This document shows positions 7,760 through 16,139 of a stretch of DNA of 64,000 bases, piece after piece. This DNA comes from CAVTYH01 sp963773875 (GTDB lineage Bacteria > Planctomycetota > Planctomycetia > Pirellulales > JADZDJ01): contig CAVZCV010000006.1 in the NCBI GenBank assembly GCA_963773875.1, positions 186,001 to 250,000 on the forward strand, written 5' to 3'. A program made the position numbers and the translations under genes. Under the pieces are notes generated by a model. That model searched no databases, was not told where the DNA came from, and saw only the letters and a program-made list of their open reading frames with translations. Numbering within the stretch: the stretch's first letter is position 1; every line of letters begins with the position of its first letter.

Positions 7760-8119
7760 GGCCCAAAAAAGACTCTTGACATGGAATCGGACGTACACTA
7801 GTATGGCTAGTGGAGTTGTTAAGCTTCCGGCGCCCGCCTTTGGGACCGAGTTCTTTGGCAATTCGAAATAGTTAAAGATAGGCAGGCGGCAAAAGCCGTT
7901 AGCTGTCGATGATGGCGGTGCGCAATGTGCGGCTGCGTAAAAAGCGCGATGGAACCTTCGCTGGAACACGACCGATGAAAAAACCCGTGCGAGGCGACCC
8001 GAGAATTTTCGAGCATTTTCATGCCTCAAATGGAGGCAGTGAAATAACTGTGAAAAAACTCGGCGCGAAATTGGCAAAAGAGCCTACACAGTGGAAAAAT
8101 CTGGCTTCAGTTATTTCAC
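7760..8119 (+). repeat. Dispersed promoter-palindrome element, copy 1
   Basis: Starts GGCCCAAAAAAGACTC, followed by a promoter-like block (7776-7804), the block TTCTTTGGCAATT (7851-7863), a variable part containing GAAAAAACCC, and ends in a palindrome whose arms GTGAAATAACTG (8039-8050) and CAGTTATTTCAC (8108-8119) match over 12 bp. The palindrome's interior (AACTCGGCGCGAAATTGGCA) is shared with copies 2 and 3. The same order of blocks is found on the minus strand near 12.5, 29.3 and 51 kb. No conserved protein is encoded. Confidence 0.75.
7776..7804 (+). promoter_or_regulatory. Sigma-70-like promoter with overlapping dyad, element copy 1
   Basis: TTGACA (7776-7781), 17-bp spacer, TAGTAT (7799-7804). 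The end of the spacer is CGTACAC, shared in the form GTACAC with the other three copies. A dyad CACTAG-TATGG-CTAGTG (7796-7812) covers the -10 box and could be an operator; the other copies lack this dyad. Confidence 0.6.
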
Positions 8120-8304
8120 CTTGAAACACGAAATTTGGAGAATCGCAGAATTGGGCACGCATTTTCTCGGAGAATCTCGAGGCCAAGTCTACTGGAGCTT
8201 CACCTCGATTTTCGTCGCTCCCAATATAGCCGAGAAGTTTCGGCAATTATCAAGAGAACGCGAAATGCGTGATGCGAAAAAATGCAGCATCGGCTTGCAG
8301 GCAC

Positions 8305-9177
8305 TTATGGCGATCCGGCAGTTGACTGGTAACTGCTGATTGGCAAGGTCGCTCGTACGCTGTTGCGAATAGTTTCGCAGTAGCGATCCAGGTCGAGGTC
8401 TTCGTGTTCGTGGCCGAACGGCTCTTCAATCACGGAATCGATGAGCTCTACGCCTAGCAGGAAGAAGCACACAAGTTCCACCAGCGGCACGCCCCAGAAG
8501 CCGATTTCCGGAAATGTGAGCCACGGCGCGGCAAGGATGTTTAGAACGAGCCCGGCACGCAATAGGCTTTTGTACGATGGCGAGAGCGGCGTGTTGCGAA
8601 TTTTTTCGCATGCGCCGCATACATCCATTAGGCCACGCAAGTGCGGATCGAGAATCCAAAGTTGTGTTTGATCGACGTAGCCCTCACGCTGCCAATTGGC
8701 TACCATGCTGAACAGTCGGCCCGAGATGTAGAGCGGCACATGGACTGGCTCGGTGGACTGGTTTTCGAAGCCGGCAAGATCGCGCAAGTGAAGCGACTCA
8801 TCACGCAAATGCCGCTTCAGTGCTTCCGGAAAAGCAATCAGCATTTCGCCGGCGCGGTCTTTCGATATCACATCTGTGGGCAAGAACGCGGCAAGCTTCA
8901 GCGACAAGTTGCGACTGTCGTTTGTGAGTTGGCCCCACAGGCTGCGAGCTTCCCACCAGCGGTCATAGGCCACACGATTGCGAAAGCTCATCAACAAACC
9001 AAGGATGATGGTATCGATGAGGCTAGTCGCGCCGCTCCAGGCGAGCACATCCACTTTCCAATATGAAATGACCAGCCGCACGGCGACGCAATACACCGCC
9101 ACCACGGCCAGCAAAAACCCGAGCCGCTTTCCGATGGAAAGTACACCATGCGATTCCGATTTGGTCCAGGAAGTCAT
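8305..9177 (-). CDS. Bestrophin-family anion channel protein
   Basis: 290 residues. The prokaryotic bestrophin (UPF0187/YneE) family forms pentameric membrane channels. Family hallmarks are visible: an N-terminal membrane helix LGFLLAVVAVYCVAVRLVIS, the second helix LIDTIILGLLMSFRNRVAYD, the signature YDRWWEARSLWGQLTNDSRN, and late helices LLRAGLVLNILAAPWLTF and GVPLVELVCFFLLGVELIDS followed by EEPFGHEHEDLDLD, the conserved acidic post-helix motif. Length is normal for the family. It lies downstream of xylA on the same strand (105-bp gap) but a functional link is not obvious. The gene is intact. Confidence 0.9.
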   Translation of the reverse strand: MTSWTKSESHGVLSIGKRLGFLLAVVAVYCVAVRLVISYWKVDVLAWSGATSLIDTIILGLLMSFRNRVAYDRWWEARSLWGQLTNDSRNLSLKLAAFLPTDVISKDRAGEMLIAFPEALKRHLRDESLHLRDLAGFENQSTEPVHVPLYISGRLFSMVANWQREGYVDQTQLWILDPHLRGLMDVCGACEKIRNTPLSPSYKSLLRAGLVLNILAAPWLTFPEIGFWGVPLVELVCFFLLGVELIDSVIEEPFGHEHEDLDLDRYCETIRNSVRATLPISSYQSTAGSP

Positions 9178-9281
9178 TGCACCTTCGTGCGCGAAAGAAG
9201 TACCGACGGGTTAAGCAAACGGCTGCATAATTTCGTTGTCGATATTAGGCAAAAGATTTCATCCGAGCGAATGATGGATGA

Positions 9282-10601
9282 TTACAAATAAGAATTGATC
9301 AAATTCTCGATCATCTCTTGCCGGCCGCTGTAGTTGGGTGTGATGTCGCCCTGTGAAAGCATGCGCTGCTCCAGCGAGAGGAAGTCGTGACGGCCGGATT
9401 CGATTTCCGCACCAACGCCGGTGTCCCACGAGCCGTAGCGCTCTTTCACGAGCTTCTCCAAAACTCCATCGGCCCTAATCGCAGCGGCGATTTTTAGCCC
9501 GCGGGCGAAGGCGTCCATGCCGCCGATGTGGGCGTAGAACAAGTCGATGGGCTCAAAGCTTTCGCGCCGCACTTTGGCATCGAAGTTCAGCCCGCCGGTC
9601 GTGAAACCGCCGTACTTGAGCAGCACCAGCATTACTTGTGTCGTGAGATAGATATCGGTCGGGAATTGATCGGTGTCCCAGCCCAAGAGCAAGTCGCCGA
9701 AGTTGGCGTCGATCGAGCCCAAGAATCCCTGCATCGCAGCATATTCCAATTCATGCTGCATCGAGTGGCCAGCGAGCGTGGCGTGGTTGGTTTCGATATT
9801 CAGCTTCACCTGTTTTTCCAGCCCGTAGGTGCGCAAAAAGTTAAGGCAGGCGGCGGCATCGAAATCGTACTGATGTTTGGTCGGCTCTTTCGGCTTGGGC
9901 TCGAAGTAGAATTGGCCCGTGAAGCCGATTTGTGTGGCGTAATCGACCGCCATGTGCATGAAGCGGGCCAGGTGATCGAGCTCGCGCTTCATGTCGGTGT
10001 TCCAAAGCGTTTGGTATCCTTCGCGTCCGCCCCAAAAAACATACCCAGCGCCGCCGAGTTCTTTCGTCACCTCGATTGCTTTTTTGACCTGGGCCGCCGC
10101 GAACGCGAAAGCGTCGGCATTGCAGCTCGTGGCGGCCCCGTGCAGGTAGCGGCGGTTGCTGAATAAATTGGCGGTGCCCCACAGCAGTTTGATTCCCGTG
10201 CGCTGCTGTTCTGCTTTCAAGGCGCGCACTACGGCGTCCAAGTTCTTGTTGGTCTCGGCCAGCGACGCCCCTTCCGGCGCAACATCACGATCGTGAAAGC
10301 AATAGAACGGCACGCCGAGTTTTTCGATGAACTCAAACGCTACGTGAGCACGATGGATCGCGTTTTCCACATTGTCGACCGGTCCCTCCCAGGGGCGAAC
10401 CATCGTGCCGGGACCGAACGGATCGCTGCCGGTCCCGCGAAAGGTATGCCAGTAGGCCACGGCGAAGCGCAGATGGTCCTGCATCGATATGCCTTCGACC
10501 AGTTCGCCGGCGTTGTAGTAATGGAACGCCAGCGGATTGCGGCTCCTCGGGCCTTCGAAAGCAATTTTTCCAACTTCAGGAAAGGCAGCGCTGGGGGACA
10601 T
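9282..10601 (-). CDS. xylA: Xylose isomerase
   Basis: 439 residues, the length of class II xylose isomerases. It converts D-xylose to D-xylulose with two divalent metals. The catalytic His103 and Asp106 are in YCFHDRDVAPEG; metal-binding regions include LNIETNHATLAGHSMQHELE and the Asp-rich FGDLLLGWDTDQFPTD; VFWGGREGYQTLWNTDMKRE is the conserved Trp/Gly region. The gene is intact. It lies 52 bp downstream of the BNR-repeat protein gene on the same strand, suggesting a transcription unit for pentose-containing polysaccharide use. No xylulokinase is in the window. Confidence 0.96.
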   Translation of the reverse strand: MSPSAAFPEVGKIAFEGPRSRNPLAFHYYNAGELVEGISMQDHLRFAVAYWHTFRGTGSDPFGPGTMVRPWEGPVDNVENAIHRAHVAFEFIEKLGVPFYCFHDRDVAPEGASLAETNKNLDAVVRALKAEQQRTGIKLLWGTANLFSNRRYLHGAATSCNADAFAFAAAQVKKAIEVTKELGGAGYVFWGGREGYQTLWNTDMKRELDHLARFMHMAVDYATQIGFTGQFYFEPKPKEPTKHQYDFDAAACLNFLRTYGLEKQVKLNIETNHATLAGHSMQHELEYAAMQGFLGSIDANFGDLLLGWDTDQFPTDIYLTTQVMLVLLKYGGFTTGGLNFDAKVRRESFEPIDLFYAHIGGMDAFARGLKIAAAIRADGVLEKLVKERYGSWDTGVGAEIESGRHDFLSLEQRMLSQGDITPNYSGRQEMIENLINSYL

Positions 10602-10653
10602 GAATGAAAACGTGTGCGGAATGATAGCGGAATGATACGGGGCTGCGATTGGG

Positions 10654-12060
10654 TTACTTCAGGGCCTCCACGAGGCCCACGACTTGCATGTTGTAATCTT
10701 GACTGCGCGACATGCTGCCGCGGAGCCAAAGCACGCCCTGGTGTGCGGCATCCCAGCGCGGCACAATGGGCCGCAAGTTGTCGACCGTGGAGCTGCGTGT
10801 AATTGGCGTCCAATTCCACGTGGCGCCGCCATCGGCCGTCACCCCCTTGAAGATTTCGTGCTTGGCCAGCTTCGCTTCGTCGCGTGGATCGATCGGCGTG
10901 CTGATATAAACGGTATCGGCATTGTGCGGATCGATGGAACCGCCGCCGATGTAATCTTCCTCCGACCGCCACAGTCGAGCACCGCCTTTGGCCAGCTGAT
11001 GCACGTTCCATTGGGTTCCGTCGTAGCGCGCGTAAAAGAAGCGGTGATCGTTGAAGTTGCTGTTTTCCGGCTCGTCATTGGCGCGGCAGGTGAACAGGGC
11101 GCAGGGATGTCCATCGCGATCGTACGTCAAATGGGTCGTCCAGCAGTGCGTCATCGGCTCACCGCCGACTTTCGTGCCGGCGGCGAAGATTGGCGTTAGA
11201 TCGGCCGGCTTGGGCGCTGTGCCATCCAAAATGTCTTGGTCTACGACGGTGCCATCTGATTTGTACGTTTTGCCTCCCAGCACGTAGCCGTGGTAAATGC
11301 TGTTGTTATAGTCGCGCGGATGATGCTCGGTGGTAATGAAGTCGATCCGGTCTTTGCCGTTCGATGTGTACCGAACATAACCATTGACGTAGCCCACGTT
11401 TTTATCGGTGAGCAATTTCCCACCGAACTTCCAGGTGCTGCCGTGATCGTCGGAAATCAAGCAGGCGGGATCGCGATTGACCGAGCGCACAAAGTCGTAC
11501 GTGCGTTTCTCTACGGGCAGGTAATACACGTTGGAGTACGTAGCTTTGTTATCGCCGATGGAAGCCGGCGGCTGGCTCCAATCGAAGGTCTGTTCTTCGT
11601 CCCACTGGCTCGCGTCGTGGGGCTTGGTAGACACGCGCCAGCGCGTAAGTTTGTCGTTGTTGTGTCGCGCGTACACCGCCAAGTAACGGCCGTCGGGCCG
11701 GATCAAGAGCGCCGGAGCATCGTGATCGTCCGCTTCTTGACGCTCGTGTAGCACAACGCGATGGCAATCGCCGGAGGCGAGATCGTAAACCGCCAACTCA
11801 ATGTTGCCGTGGCGATCGGCGCCGCCCACTCCGGCCTTGTTGCCGACCGAACCAATCAACATTTTGCCGCTGGTGGGATCGACAATCACTCGATCGTCCT
11901 GATACCAGCACCAGGCCCCGTTGTCATTAAATGTAATCCGCTTGCCGGCCACAAAGTCTTTCTCGGTCGCAGGCGTGGCGGCGGCTTCGGCAGCTCCAGC
12001 ACAGCGAACGCCAGCGAGGACTGCGATGAGCGCTATGGATTGGACAAAATGCGGTTTCAT
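10654..12060 (-). CDS. Secreted BNR-repeat (BNR_4 family) protein
   Basis: 468 residues from the ATG at 12060 (MKPHFVQSIALIAVLAGVRC, a Sec signal peptide). The frame is open to 12360, but upstream codons are the palindrome of repeat element copy 2, so the long form is spurious. The mature protein begins with the BNR_4 opening ITFNDNGAWCWYQDDRVIVD and has repeated beta-propeller segments (PDGRYLAVYARHNNDKLTRW, DHGSTWKFGG, GGATWNWTP with Asp-box-like S/G-x-D-x-G-x-T-W). Proteins of this family are secreted, carbohydrate-active or sugar-binding (rhamnogalacturonan lyase-like or sialidase-like folds) and widespread in planctomycetes. First gene of a likely unit with xylA. The substrate is not determinable here. 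Confidence 0.85.
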   Translation of the reverse strand: MKPHFVQSIALIAVLAGVRCAGAAEAAATPATEKDFVAGKRITFNDNGAWCWYQDDRVIVDPTSGKMLIGSVGNKAGVGGADRHGNIELAVYDLASGDCHRVVLHERQEADDHDAPALLIRPDGRYLAVYARHNNDKLTRWRVSTKPHDASQWDEEQTFDWSQPPASIGDNKATYSNVYYLPVEKRTYDFVRSVNRDPACLISDDHGSTWKFGGKLLTDKNVGYVNGYVRYTSNGKDRIDFITTEHHPRDYNNSIYHGYVLGGKTYKSDGTVVDQDILDGTAPKPADLTPIFAAGTKVGGEPMTHCWTTHLTYDRDGHPCALFTCRANDEPENSNFNDHRFFYARYDGTQWNVHQLAKGGARLWRSEEDYIGGGSIDPHNADTVYISTPIDPRDEAKLAKHEIFKGVTADGGATWNWTPITRSSTVDNLRPIVPRWDAAHQGVLWLRGSMSRSQDYNMQVVGLVEALK

Positions 12061-12482
12061 GATTTTCCATTTGCTTGACACGGAGTGAGTTCGGGTCGCA
12101 TTATAATGCAGCACGTCAAGTGGATTCATCTGGTTTCGATTCATTTTGGTTTCTTCATGACGCTCTTTTTCGTTTTCTCGATAAACCACGGAAATTCTCG
12201 ACGCAAACGGCGAGCGACAAAATTTCGGTGAAAAACTCCGCCGATTTTTGTGCCTATCTCTCGCGAAAAACGCCCTGGGTCTCGCGGAAGTCCCCAAAAT
12301 CGAGTTTTCGAGTGAAATAACTCGAGCGCGCTTTTCAACCTGTGTAGACGTTTTTGCCAATTTCGCGCCGAGTTTTTCACAGTAATTTCACTCCTCGCCT
12401 TCGGCCTCGCAAATCGCCCGAGAATTCTCGATCGAGTTGAATGGGGTTTTTTCGCACATCTGTGGGGGCTAAGGGTCTTGTT

Positions 12483-12514
12483 GTCTGGGTGTCTGGGTGT
12501 CTGGGTGTCTGGGT
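12483..12514. repeat. 8-bp minisatellite (GTCTGGGT) x4
   Basis: Four perfect, adjacent GTCTGGGT units inside element copy 2. Degenerate versions (GTGTCTTGG, GTGTTTGGG) occupy the same place in copy 3 near 29220-29265 and in copy 4 near 50915-50970. Confidence 0.8.
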
Positions 12515-12684
12515 TGCCTGTCCCCTACGCACGCAAGACTTTCCAAGCCGCGGCTTGCTAGTGCGAAGAGACGGGCATCCGCGCAGTCCACGAGACACCC
12601 AGGCCCTTTTGTATTTGCTCAAATTGCCAAAGAATATCAGCCCCCGACTTTTCGGGAACCGGGAGCCTATTAGCTCCAATGCAT

Positions 12685-12713
12685 ATATTAGTGTACATGA
12701 GCCTATTCGTCAA
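12685..12713 (-). promoter_or_regulatory. Promoter-like block of element copy 2
   Basis: On the minus strand TTGACG (12713-12708), 17-bp spacer ending ATGTACAC, TAATAT (12690-12685). Same spacing and GTACAC as copies 1, 3 and 4. Confidence 0.55.
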
Positions 12714-12729
12714 GGGTCTTTTTTGGGCC

Positions 12730-13295
12730 ACCGGCAAAAAAGATTTTGTACCACCCAGAAGCGGAGGCGCGGAGCCAGCGGCTTGTCTGGAGAGCCGCGC
12801 CCGGTCAGGCAACGAAATGCGCCGCGATAGGGCATGCGAAAAGGGGGGCCGTGCGGAAAGGTTCGAAGCTGGGACGAACCGGTCTGGAAACCGTCACCCA
12901 ATATGCTTGACGTCGCCATTGGGGCGCGTTAGGGTGACTCGCGCATCGGCGGCTCGCGACGGGTCGTTTGCAATGTCAACAGATCTTCCCGCTCCACTTG
13001 GGTTTGCTGCGGGATCTTCTATTGGGCCATGCTGGCTGCAATCGGAATGCGGCGCTGCGCCGTGATGCAAGCGTTGATTTTAACCGCTTGCGATTGAAGC
13101 GTTCCCGAGTGCTCGTCTTATCAAGCCGTCCGACATTCAAGGCGGCCCGTGGCAAATTTCGAACATTATGCAGAGGGAAATCATACGCAACGCCGAATAC
13201 GATCGGTCCGCGAAACTTAAATGGCAAAAGGTCGTTTCGGAAAAATATTGAGCCGCACAATACCAAGCAGCCGCGTCTTGCGGGGAGGATTCAAA
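12730..13295. other. Intergenic stretch between repeat copy 2 and the SnoaL-like gene
   Basis: No gene recognised. TTGACG-17 nt-TAGGGT near 12907-12935 on the plus strand could be a weak promoter for the downstream gene, and a GGGGAGG site at 13281-13287 serves its start. Confidence 0.3.
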
Positions 13296-14309
13296 ATGAA
13301 GAAAGCTCTCATTCCAATCGCCCTGATTGGAGCATTCGCGTTATGGCTACTGGCGCCGCCATCAGGCGCCCAGCAACCGAAGGGACCGCCGCCCCCAGTA
13401 GCACCGAAAGCGGCGCCGTCTGACGCAGCGAAATCATCGCCGGCTGCTGACGCTGCGAAACCAATTTCAGCAGAGGGCCGGGCCGATGACGAGGCCGCGA
13501 TTCGTGCGTCCGGCGCGGCGTTTATCGAAGCTTATAACGCCCGCGATGCCAAAAAGCTGGCTTCGCTATGGTCGCCCGAAGCCGTGTATATCGATCCGGC
13601 CACGGGCGAAGAGATCGTCGGTCGCGAAGCGATCGAGAAGGAATTTGAAGAAGCATTTTCCGACAAGAAAGACGCCAAGTTGGCGGTCGATCTGGGTTCC
13701 ATCGAATTCGTTTCGCCCAATGTGGCCGTCATTCGCGGCGTGGCGCACGTCATTAGTCCGAACGAACAGCCTGAAGATTCGGAATTCACGTCAGTCCGAG
13801 TGAAACAAAACGGAAAGTGGCTGATCGATCGCGTTTCGGAAATTGAAATCGAAAAGCCGGCGCCCTCGGCGTACGAGCATCTCAAGGAATTGGAATGGAT
13901 GATCGGCTCATGGCACGACGACGACCCGCGGCCTGCGGTTGAAATTCAGACCGATGTCGAATGGACGAAAAACCGCAACTTCATCACCCGTGCGTTTGCC
14001 GTAGCGATTGGCAACCAGGTAAACCGCTCGGGCATGCAGATTATCGGTTGGGATCCGGCCGCCAAGCAAATTCGTTCGTGGGTGTTCGATTCAAACGGCG
14101 GCTTCGGCGAAGGAACGTGGACGCGCAAGGGCAATCGCTGGACCATCCAGAATTCGGTCACATTGCCTGACGGCGGCAAAGCCACGAGCACCAATATTAT
14201 GACACGTCTCGACGACAACTCGTTGAAATGGGAATCCGTGAACCGCGAGATCGACGGCGAATTGCAACCGAATGTCGATCCCGTGTTGGTCGTGCGGAAA
14301 CCCGACTGA
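13296..14309 (+). CDS. Secreted SnoaL-like (DUF4440/SgcJ-type) protein with C-terminal beta domain
   Basis: 337 residues; the ATG at 13296 follows GGGGAGGATTCAAA. Signal peptide MKKALIPIALIGAFALWLLA, then a Pro/Ala-rich linker (~25-55). Residues ~60-185 form a SnoaL-like cone fold: AAIRASGAAFIEAYNARDAK, then KLASLWSPEAVYIDPATGEE, IVGREAIEKEF and VSPNVAVIRGVAHV, the pattern of the SgcJ/EcaC group. The last ~140 residues (LEWMIGSWHDDDP, then NFITRAFAV, GMQIIGWDPAAKQIRSWVFD and WTRKGNRWTI) form a second domain. The same two-domain architecture occurs on the minus strand at 37765-38670, so these are paralogues. Function unknown; exported. Confidence 0.85.
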   Translation: MKKALIPIALIGAFALWLLAPPSGAQQPKGPPPPVAPKAAPSDAAKSSPAADAAKPISAEGRADDEAAIRASGAAFIEAYNARDAKKLASLWSPEAVYIDPATGEEIVGREAIEKEFEEAFSDKKDAKLAVDLGSIEFVSPNVAVIRGVAHVISPNEQPEDSEFTSVRVKQNGKWLIDRVSEIEIEKPAPSAYEHLKELEWMIGSWHDDDPRPAVEIQTDVEWTKNRNFITRAFAVAIGNQVNRSGMQIIGWDPAAKQIRSWVFDSNGGFGEGTWTRKGNRWTIQNSVTLPDGGKATSTNIMTRLDDNSLKWESVNREIDGELQPNVDPVLVVRKPD

Positions 14310-14389
14310 ATAAGCAAATTTGGTTCGCCTCGTGGCGCGAGGACTTTATGTCGGCACTCCATAGAAATTCAAACAGCCGAGGTGCGGCG

Positions 14390-16088
14390 ATGAGAAAATT
14401 CGTTCTTCCAATTTTGGCGGTCACAATCACTGCGCTCGTGTTTTCCGACATGCTGTGGGGCCGCGGCGGGATGGGCGGCGGCGGTCGTGGAGGCGGCGGC
14501 GGAGGCGGCGCAAGAGGAGGCGGTGGCGGCGTGTCGCGTGGCGGCGGAGGAATGTCGCGCCCAGTGGCGGTGGCGGCGGCGGTGGCGCGAGATATGCCGG
14601 CGGCGGGCGTCCTTCGATGGGCAGTGCGCCGTCGATGTCACGGCCGGCGAGCCGTCCTAGCGGCAGCGCTAATTTTGCCAATCGGCAGGGAAGCGCCCCA
14701 CGGCAATCGATCGGGCAATTGCCTTCGCCGGGAGCGCGGCCAGGGGGTAACATCAATCGGCCTAACACCGGCAACATCGCTGGTAATCGACCCAATATTG
14801 GCACAGGACCGCGGCCTGGCACTGGCAACATCGCCGGGAATCGGCCAAATACTCTGCCGGCTGGTCGTGTAACTCAAGGGCAGCTTAACAACTTTCTAGA
14901 TCTACCAAGCGGTGGTGGAGGAGCGCGACCAAGCACGCGGCCCTCGGGTGGTATTTCGACTGGGGCGGCCATTGCAGGTGGCGCGCTCGCAGGAGGAGCA
15001 GCAGCGGAATTTCTCGCGATCGGCCCGCAGGCGGCGAGGGTTTTGGCGGCGGCAATCGTCCAAGCACATTGCCATCGCGTCCCGGCGCGGGCGATATCGC
15101 GGGCGGCGATCGGCCGGGTCGGCCCGACAACTCATTGCCGGGTCGGCCGGGCGATGGCGGGAAGGGGCCGAACCGACCAGGCGATGGGGGCAAAGGTCCC
15201 GATCGTCCGGGCGAAGGCGGTATCCGGCCGGGCGGTGACGGAATTCGACCCGATCGCCCAGGCGATGGTGGTCTTCGGCCCGATCGGCCCGGTCAAGGCG
15301 GCAGCGGCGAACGTTGGCGGCCCGGCGAAGGCAACTGGGCGGGCCATCGACCTGATCGCATCAACAATTGGAACCAATGGAACGATGTTCGTCGCAACAA
15401 TTGGACCAACATCAACAACAATTGGGGCGATCGTTGGCACAACAACTGGAACGATTGCAACCACTGGTTCAATGGCAATTGGTGGAACAACCATCCGTGC
15501 GATCATTGGCATTGGCCGGGCAATGTGAATTGGTGGGGCTGGGCCGGCTGGGGCGCGCTTAATTCTTGGATACCCTGGGGTTGGAACCAGCCGATCTATT
15601 ACAACTACGGCGACAACGTCTACTACGACAACGGCTCGGTGTACTACGGTGACGAGCCCGTGGCGACGGCCGAACAGTACACGCAGCAAGCCGAGGCGAT
15701 TGCTTCCAGCATTCCGCCCGATGTGCAGCCGGCGGCGGAAGATTGGATGCCGCTGGGCGTGTTTGCGCTGACGCAAGACGGCGAATCGGCCAGCGAGGAA
15801 CCAACCATGTTCCTGCAGTTGGCCGTCAGCAAACAGGGCATCATCGCCGGCATGTTCCAGAACACGGCAACTGGTGTCACAAAATCAGTGGAAGGTATGG
15901 TCGATAAGGAAACGCAGCGCGCGGCCTGGACGCCCGACGGCGAATCGCGCCCACTAATGGAAACCGGCCTTGGCAATTTGACTCAAGACACTGCCGGCGT
16001 ACTTGTTCATTTTGCCAATGGAGACACCCAGCGCTGGCTGATGGCACGATTGAATGATCCGCAGCAACAGCCCGGCGCGGCGAAATGA
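14390..16088 (+). CDS. Secreted Gly- and W/N/Y-rich cell-surface protein, two frameshifts
   Basis: ATG at 14390 after GAGGTG; signal peptide MRKFVLPILAVTITALVFSD. Then a Gly-run (GRGGMGGGGRGGGG), Pro/Gly/Asn repeats (RPNTGNIAGNRPNIGTGPRP; GDGGKGPDRPGEGG), a Trp/Asn-rich block (NNWNQWNDVRRNNW; GNWWNNHPCDHWHW), YYNYGDNVYYDNGSVYYGD, and a folded C-terminal domain (GVFALTQDGESASEEPTMFL) with LQLAVSKQGIIAGMF. Planctomycete proteins of this kind are annotated 'mu-protocadherin cell-surface protein'. The frame changes near 14560 and near 15012; each is repaired by adding one base. The strong repeat phase on both sides argues for one gene. Probably envelope-associated. Confidence 0.75.
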
Positions 16089-16139
16089 GATGATTGATGT
16101 GGTCGAACTTCTAACAATCTAATCAACGAGAGGTTATCG

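Larger units (their letters stand above)
12312..12729 (-). repeat. Dispersed promoter-palindrome element, copy 2
   Basis: Read on the minus strand: GGCCCAAAAAAGACCC, a promoter-like block (12685-12713), a hairpin region, ATTCTTTGGCAATTTGAGCA near 12620, an 8-bp minisatellite, GCGAAAAAACCCC, and a terminal palindrome whose arms are GTGAAATTAC (from 12391) and GTTATTTCAC (to 12312). The palindrome interior AAAACTCGGCGCGAAATTGG is nearly identical to copy 1. Its transcription would run towards the BNR-xylA pair. Confidence 0.75.

Noticed and set aside
7307..8077. A 256-codon minus-strand gene
   Set aside because: It runs through the promoter and variable part of element copy 1 and has no family similarity; only its 3' third looks gene-like, too weak to call.
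9528..10166. A 212-codon plus-strand frame inside xylA
   Set aside because: Antisense shadow of an intact, highly conserved xylose isomerase.
10654..12360. A 568-residue form of the BNR protein
   Set aside because: The extra N-terminal ~100 codons are the repeat element's palindrome and flank; the signal peptide starts at 12060.
12483..12514. CRISPR-like repeats
   Set aside because: The 8-bp GTCTGGGT units are directly adjacent without spacers and recur only as a minisatellite inside the dispersed element; no cas genes.
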